From Micavibrio_C sp046294845 (GTDB lineage: Bacteria > Pseudomonadota > Alphaproteobacteria > Micavibrionales > Micavibrionaceae), in assembly GCA_046294845.1 (NCBI GenBank), contig JBKBNU010000001.1, positions 2,170,001 through 2,234,000 on the forward strand: a DNA stretch of 64,000 nt. The letters run 5' to 3'. Made by a program: the position numbers and the translations under genes. Every line of letters begins with the position of its first letter. The stretch's first letter is position 1. Under the pieces are notes generated by a model. That model was not told the DNA's origin, searched no databases, and worked only from the letters and a program-made list of their open reading frames with translations. Positions 1 through 8,946 of this stretch are shown in pieces.

Positions 1-1303
1 TCTTGCGGAAACCTTCAGGCCCCGCGACCACCATGCCTCCCACCATATTCGTGCCTGCAATATGGCTGTTATCATAGATTTCTATACGTTCGGGCTTTTC
101 GTCCATCTGTAAGATGGTCGCCAGCTTCTCACGCAGGATGTCATTACCCGCCAATTGCAAGACTTCGCGTTCCATCGCATCGCGGGCATTTTTGATCACC
201 TGTTCGATCAGGCGTTTTTTCTGACCGCGTTCGGGGACACTGATCTTGACCTGATAGCGTTCACGGACACGGCTGGTCAGGGCTTCTTCCAGTAAGGCTG
301 CCTCCGCAGGGGAATGACTAAGCAGGATTTCACGCGGCACAGGTTTGCTCTCATAAAACTGTGCCAGAAACGCCCCCATAATATCTTCTGTTGCTTCGTC
401 AGCGGCATGGCGCGGGAAATAGGCGCGATTGCCGAAATTCTGCCCCCCCCTGAAAAAGAAAACCATGACGCAACTGCGACCCTGATCCTGATACAGGCCG
501 AAGATATCGGCATCGCCCAAGCCACTGATGTTCACATCCTGCGATGACTGGATACTGGTCAGGGCCTTGATACGGTCGCGGAATTTCGCCGCTTCCTCGT
601 AATCCATATTCTCGCTGGCGGTCTGCATCGCCTGTACGAATTGTTCCTGAACTTCACGGCTTTTTCCTGAAAGGAAATCATGGGCCAAACGCACCTGATC
701 CGCGTATTGGGCAACAGTGACCTTGCCCACACACGGCGCGGTGCAACGCTTGATATGGTACTGCAGGCAGGGGCGGCTGCGGTTGGCAAAGACCGTATCG
801 GCGCAGTTCCGGAGCATAAAAGCCCGCTGCAGGATCGCCACCGTATGATTGACCGCCGCCGCCGAGGCAAACGGTCCGAAATAATCAGCCTTCTGTTTTT
901 GATTGCCCCTGTGCTTGGTCAAAAGCGGAAAATCATGGTCACGCGTAATCATGATATAGGGGAATGATTTATCATCGCGCAACAACACGTTATAGCGCGG
1001 CTTCAGTTTTTTGATCAGGTTTGATTCCAGCAGCAACGCCTCGACTTCCGTGTGGGTATGGACAAAAACCATATCCACGGTTTCGGCCACCATGCGCTGT
1101 AGACGGACGGGCAATTTCTCGACATGGGTATAGGAAGTTACGCGGCGCTTCAATGCCTTGGCCTTGCCTACATACAAGACATCGCCTGCCTTGTTCAGCA
1201 TACGGTAGACACCGGGGGTTTCAGGCAAAGAACGGGCAAAGTTGCGTATGACACCTACACCCCGTTCCAGATCCGATACCGTTTTTTCTTCGCTTTCATC
1301 CAT
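1..1303 (-). CDS. uvrC: UvrC, excinuclease ABC subunit C (3' end outside window)
   Basis: Nucleotide excision repair: UvrC binds the UvrB-DNA complex and cuts the damaged strand on both sides of the lesion. The gene runs off the left edge, so about 434 N-terminal residues are visible. They contain the GIY-YIG nuclease domain near residues 28-60 (PGVYRM, then LYVGKAK), a cysteine-bearing linker, the UVR motif that contacts UvrB (YEEAAKFRDRI, about residue 200), and the beginning of the RNase H-like second nuclease (EIYDNSHI...GGMVV). The start is the ATG at 1301-1303; an in-frame stop lies a dozen codons upstream, and no strong ribosome binding site is visible. Its partner uvrB lies 20 kb away on the same strand, so the two are not in one operon. 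Family assignment is very secure. Confidence 0.97.
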   Translation of the reverse strand, partial: MDESEEKTVSDLERGVGVIRNFARSLPETPGVYRMLNKAGDVLYVGKAKALKRRVTSYTHVEKLPVRLQRMVAETVDMVFVHTHTEVEALLLESNLIKKLKPRYNVLLRDDKSFPYIMITRDHDFPLLTKHRGNQKQKADYFGPFASAAAVNHTVAILQRAFMLRNCADTVFANRSRPCLQYHIKRCTAPCVGKVTVAQYADQVRLAHDFLSGKSREVQEQFVQAMQTASENMDYEEAAKFRDRIKALTSIQSSQDVNISGLGDADIFGLYQDQGRSCVMVFFFRGGQNFGNRAYFPRHAADEATEDIMGAFLAQFYESKPVPREILLSHSPAEAALLEEALTSRVRERYQVKISVPERGQKKRLIEQVIKNARDAMEREVLQLAGNDILREKLATILQMDEKPERIEIYDNSHIAGTNMVGGMVVAGPEGFRK

Positions 1304-1500
1304 GGGATAAATATTAGTATGTCCGCTTTTTAATTTCTACACCGCCACGTATGCAAAAAATTCCTCACCCTTGACTTTAAGGGAATTGTATCAACTATAA
1401 GTCGTAATTTGATTTTTATACTGCAAATAGTCATTCGGGGATATGCCTTATTCTTATCCCATAAACTTTAAGGAATAGAAGCAAGAAGGGGAGGTTTTCC

Positions 1501-2187
1501 TTGCAAGACATCAGTATCAGACATATCAGGAATGGACAAATTCTGTTTAACGCGTCCTGCCCTGACCTACGTACCTGCGTAGAAACGGCAATCGCACGCG
1601 GGATCAATTTGTCCTATGCGGATTTGCGCTACGCTAACCTGATCAATGCCCAGATGGACGGGGCAATCCTCGATCACGCCGATCTGGGCGAAGCCAATCT
1701 TACGGGGGCCAATATTTCGGAAGCTCAACTCAAACACACCTGTTTCAGGAACGCCCAGTTACAAGGCGTGATTTTTTGTGAGTCCCTGTTATTTTGCACA
1801 GACCTGCGCGGGGCCCAATGCGGCGGCACGGATATCAGTGCGGCACAATTGATCCGCTGCCAATTTGATACACTCTCGGCACTGGACCTGAATTTCCGTG
1901 ACAGCGATCTTATCAAAAACTGTACCTTTACCAATAGCGACCAGACACTTTACCGCTTCTCGAAACCGCCTGTGGTGATCAAGGGACTGGATTACCTGAT
2001 GGGATGTTTTGATCATTATATGATGATTGGCCCCGTCAGCATCAAACACCATGACGATATCACCGCACCCTCGCCCGCCACCTGTACACGGTTGCAAGCT
2101 TTCTGCCAGCAGCACCGTTTTCTGATTGATGCCCTGCTGGGGCGGATTGATATCCGTCCACGCCGCCCCACCCGCATAATGGCTTAA
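1501..2187 (+). CDS. Pentapeptide-repeat protein
   Basis: The central part (about residues 35-110) contains consecutive A(D/N)Lxx pentapeptides (for example YADLR, YANLI, HADLG, EANLT, GANIS), which fold into a right-handed quadrilateral beta-helix. Some family members mimic DNA and act on gyrase, but most have no known role. The last ~100 residues are not repetitive and show no recognisable domain. Translation starts at TTG 1501, directly behind a strong AGGGGAGG ribosome binding site about 5 nt upstream, which supports this unusual start. The gene stands alone between uvrC (divergent) and tRNA-Leu. Function unknown. Confidence 0.8.
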   Translation: MQDISIRHIRNGQILFNASCPDLRTCVETAIARGINLSYADLRYANLINAQMDGAILDHADLGEANLTGANISEAQLKHTCFRNAQLQGVIFCESLLFCTDLRGAQCGGTDISAAQLIRCQFDTLSALDLNFRDSDLIKNCTFTNSDQTLYRFSKPPVVIKGLDYLMGCFDHYMMIGPVSIKHHDDITAPSPATCTRLQAFCQQHRFLIDALLGRIDIRPRRPTRIMA

Positions 2188-2362
2188 AACGAGGCCGGAA
2201 GAAGGCAAAAGGAATGAGGGGAAAACCGTTCCCAACCACCCTGAACGGATGGTATGGACAGGGGGGGCAATTCCGGCTATTTTACGCCCGTCTTGCCGGA
2301 ATATGCGTTCAGGTTTCCTTGGTTTTTCTTTCCTTGAAATCCGGATAATCCGGTCTCCACAC

Positions 2363-2449
2363 GGCCCCGTGGCGGAATTGGTAGACGCAAGCGACTTAAA
2401 ATCGCTCGCTCGTAAGGGCGTGCCGGTTCAACCCCGGCCGGGGCCACCA
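2363..2449 (+). tRNA. tRNA-Leu (anticodon UAA)
   Basis: An 87-nt cloverleaf can be drawn by hand. The acceptor stem pairs GGCCCCG with CGGGGCC, followed by discriminator A and an encoded CCA. The anticodon stem AGCGA/TCGCT encloses loop CTTAAAA, with anticodon TAA at 2397-2399. A long variable arm (CTCGTAAGGGCG) is typical of leucine tRNAs. The T arm pairs GCCGG with CCGGC around TTCAACC. It reads UUA (and UUG by wobble). Confidence 0.97.
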
Positions 2450-2502
2450 TATAAATCAATAAAGATTGTCTTTTTTAAATCCCTTTCGGGAAGTCATACG
2501 CA

Positions 2503-4305
2503 TCACGTACATACGCAAGCCGGTTTCACACAGGGTGCCGGATTGGGGGTTGGTTGCTGTGGGGGCATCGTACCCCGAAAATCACTGCCATATGCTGGCA
2601 AGCGCATGATTTCATCGGGCGATAACCCCAGCGCATTCAATGTCGTCTGATCCAGCAGATCGGCAGGTTTGAACATCGTGCTTTGGCTGCTGATATTAAA
2701 AACACAGAGCAGTGTCTGTTCAGGGCTACGGCGGGTAAAGGCCAAAATTGGCGCCATGGTCGGCAGGACTTGTCCCGCATTTTCATTAACAAAACCCTCT
2801 GCCCGCGGGGCTGCCTGCGCCTGTTGTTGCCAGACCAAACTGAGATTCCCGCTTTTTTGTACCAACGCGGGTTGCTGTTGCCGCCATGACAAAAGCGCCT
2901 TCATGAAATTAAGCGTAGAACCCGGGTCCTGACTTTGTTTATTGACCGCCAGATGGTAATGCTCGTCCGCAACCGGTAGGTATGATGTTTCACTGGCTGT
3001 AAAACCACCATTACGGCTGCCGGAATGCCATGGCATCGGCGTACGCGATCCATCGCGGCAATATTCAACACCCTTGGTCGCCGCTACAGGGTCCTTGATC
3101 CGGTCATGAGGAATATCGCGCGGAACCACGGCATCGGGCAAGCCGAGCTCTTCCCCCTGATACAGCGACAAACTGCCGGGCAAAACAGCCATGAGGCGCA
3201 TAAGTTGCCGCAGGGCCTGCTCACGGTAGGCTTCGGGAACCTGCGCTCCCACATGGGTGGCCATGCGCGGACTATCATGATTACTGAGCGCGTTACAATG
3301 TCCCCCTTCGGGGAAGTTTGTGAAAAAGCCGCGGAGCAAATCCTGAAGATATTTGTGTCCCGTATTATACTGGATGGCGCGGAAAGCATCGGTATAACAC
3401 ATATCAAGGCCGCGTGCGCGATCAACGTAGCGGGCGGCAAGCGGCATGGGATTACGCCCCCCTTCCTGCCCGCAGATCACTTCGCCCAGTGTCGTTTTTT
3501 TATCGGGATAGCTGTCCATCAGTTGCCGGATGCGCGCCACCAGTTCAACGGTTTGGGGCTGGCAATGGCTATAGGCAAAATACTGGCTGTCCCAGCCGCG
3601 CCCGTCATTCATCCACGGGTTATCACGAAATTGCGGGTCATAGTTTGCATAGGAAAGGGAATCGTAGCGAAAGCCGTCAACACCCATATCCAGCCAGAAC
3701 TTCATATCGGCCAGCACGGCATCTTGTACCACCGTATTGTTGAGATCGAGCGCAGGCTGACTCTTCAGGAAATGATGCAGGTAATATTGCTGGCGCTCGT
3801 CATTCCATTCCCAGGCCCCGCCACCAAAGACAGAAAGCCAGTTATTCGGCGGACGGCGCTCGCCATCGACGATATGCCCGTCATGCCAGATGTAAAAATC
3901 CTTATAAGGTTCTTCCCTGCGGACACTGGCCTTGAACCATTCATGCCGGTCGGATGTATGCGGAAGCACGTCATCCATATAAACCCGCAAATTGCGTTTA
4001 TGGGCCTCGCACAGCAATTGGCGGAAATCCTCCATACTGCCGTAATCCGGATTGATGGCGCGGCGATCGGTGACGGCATAACCCCCATCACCTTCCGGTC
4101 CTGAAGGCGAAGGATAGATCGGCGACAGCCAGATCGCATCGACATTCAAGGCACGGACATAATCGAGCTTGCTGATAATCCCTTGCAGGTCACCGTGGCC
4201 ATCATTGTTTGAATCACAAAAGGTCGCCGGATAAATCTGATAAATAACCTCAGTTGGTCGCCCCTGATAGATAGGGGCAGCTTGTGCCGTATCCCGATTT
4301 TCCAT
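2503..4305 (-). CDS. GH13 alpha-glucosidase / oligo-1,6-glucosidase family
   Basis: Family GH13 (alpha-amylase fold) enzyme, probably an intracellular exo-acting alpha-glucosidase; no signal peptide is visible. The (beta/alpha)8 barrel starts at YQIYPATF. In numbering from the upstream ATG at 4311, the catalytic nucleophile is D217 (GFRYD), the acid/base E277 (TLGEV) and the third acid D346 (SNHDS). WLSVFGG...AWEW and the following QPALDLNN resemble the QPDLN stretch typical of alpha-glucosidases. Conserved region I reads DDVLPH where the family normally has D-x-V-x-N-H, so the usual Asn is Pro. An AGGGG ribosome binding site abuts the ATG at 4311 but lies about 6 nt from the ATG at 4305, so 4305 was chosen (600 residues). 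Natural substrate unknown. Confidence 0.88.
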   Translation of the reverse strand: MENRDTAQAAPIYQGRPTEVIYQIYPATFCDSNNDGHGDLQGIISKLDYVRALNVDAIWLSPIYPSPSGPEGDGGYAVTDRRAINPDYGSMEDFRQLLCEAHKRNLRVYMDDVLPHTSDRHEWFKASVRREEPYKDFYIWHDGHIVDGERRPPNNWLSVFGGGAWEWNDERQQYYLHHFLKSQPALDLNNTVVQDAVLADMKFWLDMGVDGFRYDSLSYANYDPQFRDNPWMNDGRGWDSQYFAYSHCQPQTVELVARIRQLMDSYPDKKTTLGEVICGQEGGRNPMPLAARYVDRARGLDMCYTDAFRAIQYNTGHKYLQDLLRGFFTNFPEGGHCNALSNHDSPRMATHVGAQVPEAYREQALRQLMRLMAVLPGSLSLYQGEELGLPDAVVPRDIPHDRIKDPVAATKGVEYCRDGSRTPMPWHSGSRNGGFTASETSYLPVADEHYHLAVNKQSQDPGSTLNFMKALLSWRQQQPALVQKSGNLSLVWQQQAQAAPRAEGFVNENAGQVLPTMAPILAFTRRSPEQTLLCVFNISSQSTMFKPADLLDQTTLNALGLSPDEIMRLPAYGSDFRGTMPPQQPTPNPAPCVKPACVCT

Positions 4306-4486
4306 GACCATCCCCTGTTAAGGATATTGGGCAACTTCATTACGAAGGCCGCTATTTTTCTTGATAGGGGACGATCATGGCACAGGGGATACGGGGTGTA
4401 AATCTTGGCCTATGTTGCAGCGCATAACATGAGGCTTTGGTCAGGATTTAGCCCCTGTCACCACCCCGCCATACTCTGCAACACAT

Positions 4487-4747
4487 TCAAAAAGCTTGCT
4501 TTTTAGTTTCTGGACCGCGCAAATTTCTATTAATGGCGGCAAAGGCGGTGCAAATCTTGTCCCATCCCGCCAACACAAGGGCCATGCCCATAAAAACAGA
4601 CCCCATGGCAATACCCGCGCAAGGGGCCCATCCGGTCGCCAGAATGGATAAACCGATGCCCCCTGCCGTCATTCCCATAGCGATCAAAAGCATTCGTCCC
4701 CGACCAAGAGCCGGTACGTTTTTTTCTTCGGGTTTGGTTGACTCCAT
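4487..4747 (-). CDS. Small two-helix membrane protein, function unknown
   Basis: An 86-residue protein with two hydrophobic segments, about residues 19-40 and 43-62, separated by APCAG. The N-terminus and C-terminus are both charged, which suggests a hairpin with both ends on the same side of the inner membrane. An AAGAGG ribosome binding site lies about 6 nt before the ATG. It has no recognisable family and stands alone between the GH13 gene and an exported hypothetical protein on the same strand. Confidence 0.6.
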   Translation of the reverse strand: MESTKPEEKNVPALGRGRMLLIAMGMTAGGIGLSILATGWAPCAGIAMGSVFMGMALVLAGWDKICTAFAAINRNLRGPETKKQAF

Positions 4748-4882
4748 CTAAACCTCTTGACCTTAACAAAATTAAGATGGATCAGGCGCACCCCATATCA
4801 AGAGAAGCCTCAATATAATCGTACAAAAAATCCGAACCGTTCAGATATGACATGAACTCCCCCTATCTAAATTTTTTTATTT

Positions 4883-5560
4883 TTAATATCGTATTTGTGA
4901 TTTGATGTAGGCCTTTAGTTCCACAGCCATTTCAGACGCATCCTTATGTATTGAAATACCAAATGGCCAGCCTATGTATCGGTACATATCAAATACGGGC
5001 ATATCTGTACGCCAATGGACAAGGGAAACAGCATAAGCAAACCCCAACTCATTATTTTTATTATCCCTTCCTACAGAGCTGATAGTAAAGTAAGCCACAA
5101 GGGTTCCCTTTTTCTTGATCAGGGAGTTTATTTTCTCCCGCTGCTTGGCATCAAGATAATCCATTACAATAACTTCTTGATTTTCCCTGTTGTAGCAATT
5201 AGGGAGCGGCAACTCGTCTCGCTTATGATATCGATCCGTATATATTTCCTTAAGGAGGGATTCTATGTTGGCCTTTTTTAAAGGCTCAGGGAAGGATGCC
5301 TGAAATTTCTCTCCCGCATCATAGTTTGGTAGAACGTTGACAAGAATCAGAACCCTTTCGACATGATCAAAAACCGGATCAAGTGGCAGTTTTCTGGCAC
5401 AGATAGCAAATTCGCCTTCAGCCAATTCTTTCTTTTGATGACGCTTTCCGAATGACTCATCCTGCGCTTGCGCTGTCACTGGGGCCAGTACAGCCCCTGC
5501 CATGATCAGAGCGCACAGAATTGCACAAGAAATTTTCTTTATTGCATTAACCTTCATCAT
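4883..5560 (-). CDS. Exported hypothetical protein, AT-rich gene
   Basis: The N-terminus is a clear Sec signal peptide: Lys-rich start, hydrophobic core (AILCALIMAGAVLAP) and likely cleavage after AQA, giving a periplasmic or outer-membrane-associated protein of about 200 residues. The mature part looks alpha/beta, with hydrophobic strands (TLVAYFTISSV, FAYAVSLVHW) and a terminal amphipathic helix. I recognise no family. A GGAGGG site lies only against the GTG/ATG at 5566 but about 6 nt from the ATG at 5560, so 5560 is preferred. The gene is visibly richer in A+T than its neighbours. Confidence 0.65.
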   Translation of the reverse strand: MMKVNAIKKISCAILCALIMAGAVLAPVTAQAQDESFGKRHQKKELAEGEFAICARKLPLDPVFDHVERVLILVNVLPNYDAGEKFQASFPEPLKKANIESLLKEIYTDRYHKRDELPLPNCYNRENQEVIVMDYLDAKQREKINSLIKKKGTLVAYFTISSVGRDNKNNELGFAYAVSLVHWRTDMPVFDMYRYIGWPFGISIHKDASEMAVELKAYIKSQIRY

Positions 5561-5625
5561 CCCCATCCCTCCGGCTTTTGGGTATTTTAAAACAACAGCC
5601 GGATTATATCCCAGAAAATTGATAA

Positions 5626-6423
5626 TCAGATATTCGCAACAATGGAATCGGGGCGGGATTTGATGCTTAAGGCGCGTGGTTCATCGCCGTGCTTTTTGAT
5701 CAGCGCGATCAATTCCTGTGTCGCCGGATCAAGGGTCACAGCATTCATACCACGCAATACCAGCGAGAGGCCGAGCACACCGCCGCGATAATGCGGATAG
5801 CTGCCGATCTGGATATCGGGATAGCGTGTGGCAAGATCGCTCAAGTCCTCGGCGAGGACGCTTTCCGGCAAGCTGCAGGCGACAGTGTTTGATAAAATGG
5901 GCTGACCGGCTTCGATTGTGCCCATGACGTGATCAAGCATCGCCTGCATGATACGTGGTACACCCGCCATCACATAGACATTCTCGATATTAAAACCGGG
6001 GGCGGCAGAAACCGGATTGGGGATCAGTTTTGAGCCACGGGGCACAAGACTCATCTTCGCACGCGGCGGGGTTAATTCTTCGATGCCGTAATGTTCCTCA
6101 AGCATACGGAAAGCTTGCTCGTCACGTTCGAGCGGTACACCAAACGCTTTGGCCACACATTCGGCGGTAATATCATCATGGGTGGGACCGATGCCCCCTG
6201 TGGTAAAAACATAATCATAAAGTTCGCGCAGCTGGTTCACGGTGCGGATGATGACAGCCTCGATATCCGGAATGACACGCACCTCGGCCAGCAAAATACC
6301 GCGTTCGGTCAGGCGTTCTGCAACCCATGGCGTATTTGTATCCTGCGTGCGGCCCGAAAGGATTTCGTTGCCGATAATTACCAAAGCCGCAGAAAAAGTA
6401 TCAAAACCAGCGGTTTTTGCCAT
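5626..6423 (-). CDS. CinA N-terminal-type (MoaB/Mog fold) protein
   Basis: Competence/damage-inducible protein A-like protein (COG1058) of 265 residues. It begins with IGNEILSGRTQDTN, followed by the TTGGIGPTHDD motif (about residues 74-84) typical of the molybdopterin-binding MoaB/Mog fold. The related FMN/ADP-ribose pyrophosphatase activity of CinA (COG1058 domain) is the likely function. The C-terminal nicotinamide-mononucleotide deamidase (PncC) domain of full-length CinA is absent. The start ATG at 6423 follows a GGTGA site. The gene is divergent from map, with about 110 bp between them. Confidence 0.85.
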   Translation of the reverse strand: MAKTAGFDTFSAALVIIGNEILSGRTQDTNTPWVAERLTERGILLAEVRVIPDIEAVIIRTVNQLRELYDYVFTTGGIGPTHDDITAECVAKAFGVPLERDEQAFRMLEEHYGIEELTPPRAKMSLVPRGSKLIPNPVSAAPGFNIENVYVMAGVPRIMQAMLDHVMGTIEAGQPILSNTVACSLPESVLAEDLSDLATRYPDIQIGSYPHYRGGVLGLSLVLRGMNAVTLDPATQELIALIKKHGDEPRALSIKSRPDSIVANI

Positions 6424-6536
6424 GTTTCACCGTACCCGAAGCGTCAAGATAGTTGCCAAAACGGCATTTGAACGCTATGTCATTGTAACATATAAAAAAA
6501 CAAAAGAATGTAAACAGCAAACTTGCGTAGTGAGAT

Positions 6537-7370
6537 ATGGCAGAGAATACCGCAGTCAACACCAATACGATTTATAATAAGGACGGCATCGAATTGCATC
6601 CCGCTGCCAGCTACGAGGGTATGCGCAAGGCCGGACAACTGGCCGCCGAGGTTCTGGATTATATTACCGATTTCTGCGTTCCGGGTGTGAGTACCGAAGA
6701 ACTGGACCGCCTGTGCCATGAAATGATTGTTGCCCGTGGTGCCGTTCCTGCCCCGCTCAATTACAAGGGGTATCCCAAGGCCACCTGTATCTCGATCAAT
6801 CATGTTGTTTGCCACGGTATTCCCGGCCCCAAAAAACTTCTTGATGGCGATATTGCCAATATCGATGTGACCGTCATCCTTGATGGCTGGTACGGCGATA
6901 CCAGCCGTATGTATTTCTTTGGTGACCGTGTGCCGGTCAAGGCCCGCAAGCTGGTCGATGTCACCTATGACGCGATGATGGCCGGTATCGAAGCCGTCAA
7001 GCCCGGTGCCACTTTGGGCGATATCGGTTACGCCATCCAGAACGTTGCCGAGGCACACCGTTTTTCTGTCGTGCGTGATTTTTGCGGCCATGGTATTGGC
7101 CGTGTCTTCCACAGCGCCCCCAGCGTTGTCCATTACGGCGAACCGCATGACGGACCCGTTTTGGAGCCAGGGATGTTTTTCACCATTGAACCGATGATCA
7201 ATGCCGGTGGATGGCAAACCAAAGTCCTGAACGATGGCTGGACCGCCGTCACCCGTGACAAATCGCTTTCGGCGCAATTCGAACATACGATCGCCGTAAC
7301 CGAAACAGGTTTTGAAATCTTTACCCTGTCACCCCGCGGCTATACCAGACCGCCTTACAAAAGCATCTGA
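6537..7370 (+). CDS. map: Methionine aminopeptidase, type I
   Basis: Removes the initiator methionine from nascent proteins. The 277-residue pita-bread fold shows all five metal ligands: Asp in NIDVTV, Asp in YGDTSR, His in CGHGIG, Glu in FTIEPM and Glu in FEHTIAV. The substrate-binding His of the HSAP region (VFHSAP) is also present. There is no N-terminal zinc finger, as expected for bacterial enzymes. The ribosome binding site is weak. The C-terminus carries a short tail (RGYTRPPYKSI). Secure assignment and an essential gene in bacteria that have a single copy. Confidence 0.97.
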   Translation: MAENTAVNTNTIYNKDGIELHPAASYEGMRKAGQLAAEVLDYITDFCVPGVSTEELDRLCHEMIVARGAVPAPLNYKGYPKATCISINHVVCHGIPGPKKLLDGDIANIDVTVILDGWYGDTSRMYFFGDRVPVKARKLVDVTYDAMMAGIEAVKPGATLGDIGYAIQNVAEAHRFSVVRDFCGHGIGRVFHSAPSVVHYGEPHDGPVLEPGMFFTIEPMINAGGWQTKVLNDGWTAVTRDKSLSAQFEHTIAVTETGFEIFTLSPRGYTRPPYKSI

Positions 7371-7453
7371 TCGCCTCTGACTTTCCAGTCTCTTTTTCTG
7401 GCATGCCTTTTGCAAAACAGTTCCCTTGAGAGACTGTAAAAGAGGCTTGTGTT

Positions 7454-8134
7454 ATGGATATTTCATCACTGAAATCCCTGCTGATGAACCGCCCTTCCTT
7501 GGTGGATTATCTGGGGAATTCGTCTTCTGCAAGCGGCGCCTTAAGCGCGGGGCAGCAGAAAACGCAGGCACAAATTGCCCAGTTGCAGGATCTTTTGGAC
7601 AACCAATCCGCCACAGGTGATCAGGTGATACTATCAGAAGAAGCGCAAGCCCTGCTTTCCCAGACCACAGAAAGCGACAGCAGCACGCCTGTGAACGGTG
7701 TGCAGCGCGGTGCCCAATCCTTCTTCATGAACTTCCTTGAAGATGTCGGTATTGATCTTGGCAAGCTCTCGGATGAGGCTTCCTCCTTCATTCAAGGGAT
7801 CAATCAATTGATCACTGACACAGGTGCAACCATGCGCGATACCACCACCGACCGTATGGAACAGGAATATCATAAAGGGAACCGTGATGTTTACACCCTG
7901 CTCGGCACCAATTCGCGTTTGCGCCTTGCTGTTGATTATCAGGATGACAAAGCGGCCAAGCTGACGCTTACCGATATGACCGGCGGACAGGTATCGATTG
8001 CCGAGATTACCGTGCAGAAAACGGACCAAGGGCAAGCCCGCCTTGATATCGCCCGCCAGAACCGCGAATATGTGAATGGCCTTCTGGCCGATTTCCAGAC
8101 AGGCGCTCCGCTTTCTATCGCGCTTTATGAATAA
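7454..8134 (+). CDS. Hypothetical protein, 226 residues
   Basis: No family recognised. The N-terminal third is low-complexity and polar, rich in Ser, Gln and Ala (SSSASGALSAGQQ). It is followed by an ILSEEAQALL stretch resembling segments seen in many alphaproteobacterial hypothetical proteins. The C-terminal half looks folded, with predicted strands (AKLTLTDMTGGQVSIAEITV). There is no signal peptide or membrane helix. Codon use is like that of the neighbours, and an AGAGG stands about 9 nt before the ATG, so it is very probably a real gene. Confidence 0.7.
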   Translation: MDISSLKSLLMNRPSLVDYLGNSSSASGALSAGQQKTQAQIAQLQDLLDNQSATGDQVILSEEAQALLSQTTESDSSTPVNGVQRGAQSFFMNFLEDVGIDLGKLSDEASSFIQGINQLITDTGATMRDTTTDRMEQEYHKGNRDVYTLLGTNSRLRLAVDYQDDKAAKLTLTDMTGGQVSIAEITVQKTDQGQARLDIARQNREYVNGLLADFQTGAPLSIALYE

Positions 8135-8161
8135 ATCCTGCGCAGCCTCCTACTTCGGGAA

Positions 8162-8190
8162 TTGACAGACACCTTAATGTTCCCTATCCC
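8162..8190 (+). promoter_or_regulatory. Candidate sigma-70-type promoter for radC-purB
   Basis: A perfect -35 hexamer TTGACA (8162-8167) is followed after 17 nt by TATCCC (8185-8190), 24 nt before the radC start codon. The -10 box is only partly consensus. Inferred from spacing and position alone. Confidence 0.4.
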
Positions 8191-8214
8191 AGATATGGGA
8201 AAAACAAGGCAACC

Positions 8215-8946
8215 ATGACCGCAAGCGCCCCAAAAACAGACAAGAAAACAAACAAGCCCTCGGACAAAACCGATGAACCGCATTATCACGGTCATCGCGA
8301 CCGTCTGCGTGAACGATTTCTGACGGGCGGCTCCGATGCCTTACCCGATTATGAATTGCTGGAGTTGGTTCTGTTCATGGCGATCCCGCGCCGTGACGTA
8401 AAGCCATTGGCCAAGACCCTGATCAACCGCTTTGACAATCTGGCCGGTGTATTGAACGCCCCTGTTGCAGAGCTGGAAAAAATTGACGGCCTGTCCGCCA
8501 ATACGATCACAGCGCTGAAAGCGATTCAGGCTAGCGCCTTTCGGATGCTGAAACAAGACATCATCCGCAAACCCATTCTGAATTCATGGGCGCGCCTGAT
8601 GGATTATTGTGCAGCCACCATGGCGCACGAGAAGAAAGAACATTTCCGCATTCTGTTTTTGAACAAGAAGAATGAACTGATTGCCGATGAAACCCAGCAA
8701 AGCGGGACAGTCGATCATACCCCCGCCTATCCGCGCGAGATTATGAAGCGCGCACTGGAACTGGGGGCCACAGCCCTGATCCTGTGTCACAATCACCCGA
8801 GCGGCGATCCACGCCCCAGTCAGGCCGATATCGACATGACACAAATGATTATCGCCGCAGGCGAACCGTTCAGCATCATCATCCACGACCATATTATCGT
8901 TTCCAAACATGGCACTGCCAGCTTCCGTAACCTAGGACTTTTATAA
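8215..8946 (+). CDS. radC: RadC family JAMM-motif protein
   Basis: RadC-type protein (243 residues): a helix-hairpin-helix-like N-terminal part (about residues 60-105) followed by an MPN/JAMM domain. The metal-binding signature HNHPSGDPRPSQAD near residues 190-203 matches HxHP-x6-S-x2-D. The historical DNA repair role of RadC has been questioned; the biochemical function of the family remains unclear. The N-terminus is Lys/Asp/Thr-rich and probably disordered. The stop codon overlaps the start of purB by one base (TAATG), so the two are translationally coupled. Confidence 0.93.
   Translation: MTASAPKTDKKTNKPSDKTDEPHYHGHRDRLRERFLTGGSDALPDYELLELVLFMAIPRRDVKPLAKTLINRFDNLAGVLNAPVAELEKIDGLSANTITALKAIQASAFRMLKQDIIRKPILNSWARLMDYCAATMAHEKKEHFRILFLNKKNELIADETQQSGTVDHTPAYPREIMKRALELGATALILCHNHPSGDPRPSQADIDMTQMIIAAGEPFSIIIHDHIIVSKHGTASFRNLGLL

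Noticed and set aside
2270..2302. ATTCCGGC/GCCGGAAT inverted repeat as a terminator before tRNA-Leu
   Set aside because: 17-nt loop and no T run; may be chance.
2249..2650. 133-codon plus-strand ORF
   Set aside because: It runs through the tRNA-Leu gene.
3025..4104. 359-codon plus-strand ORF
   Set aside because: It is antisense to the well-supported GH13 gene, shows no family motif, and follows from codon bias.
6480..7286. 268-codon minus-strand ORF
   Set aside because: Antisense to map.
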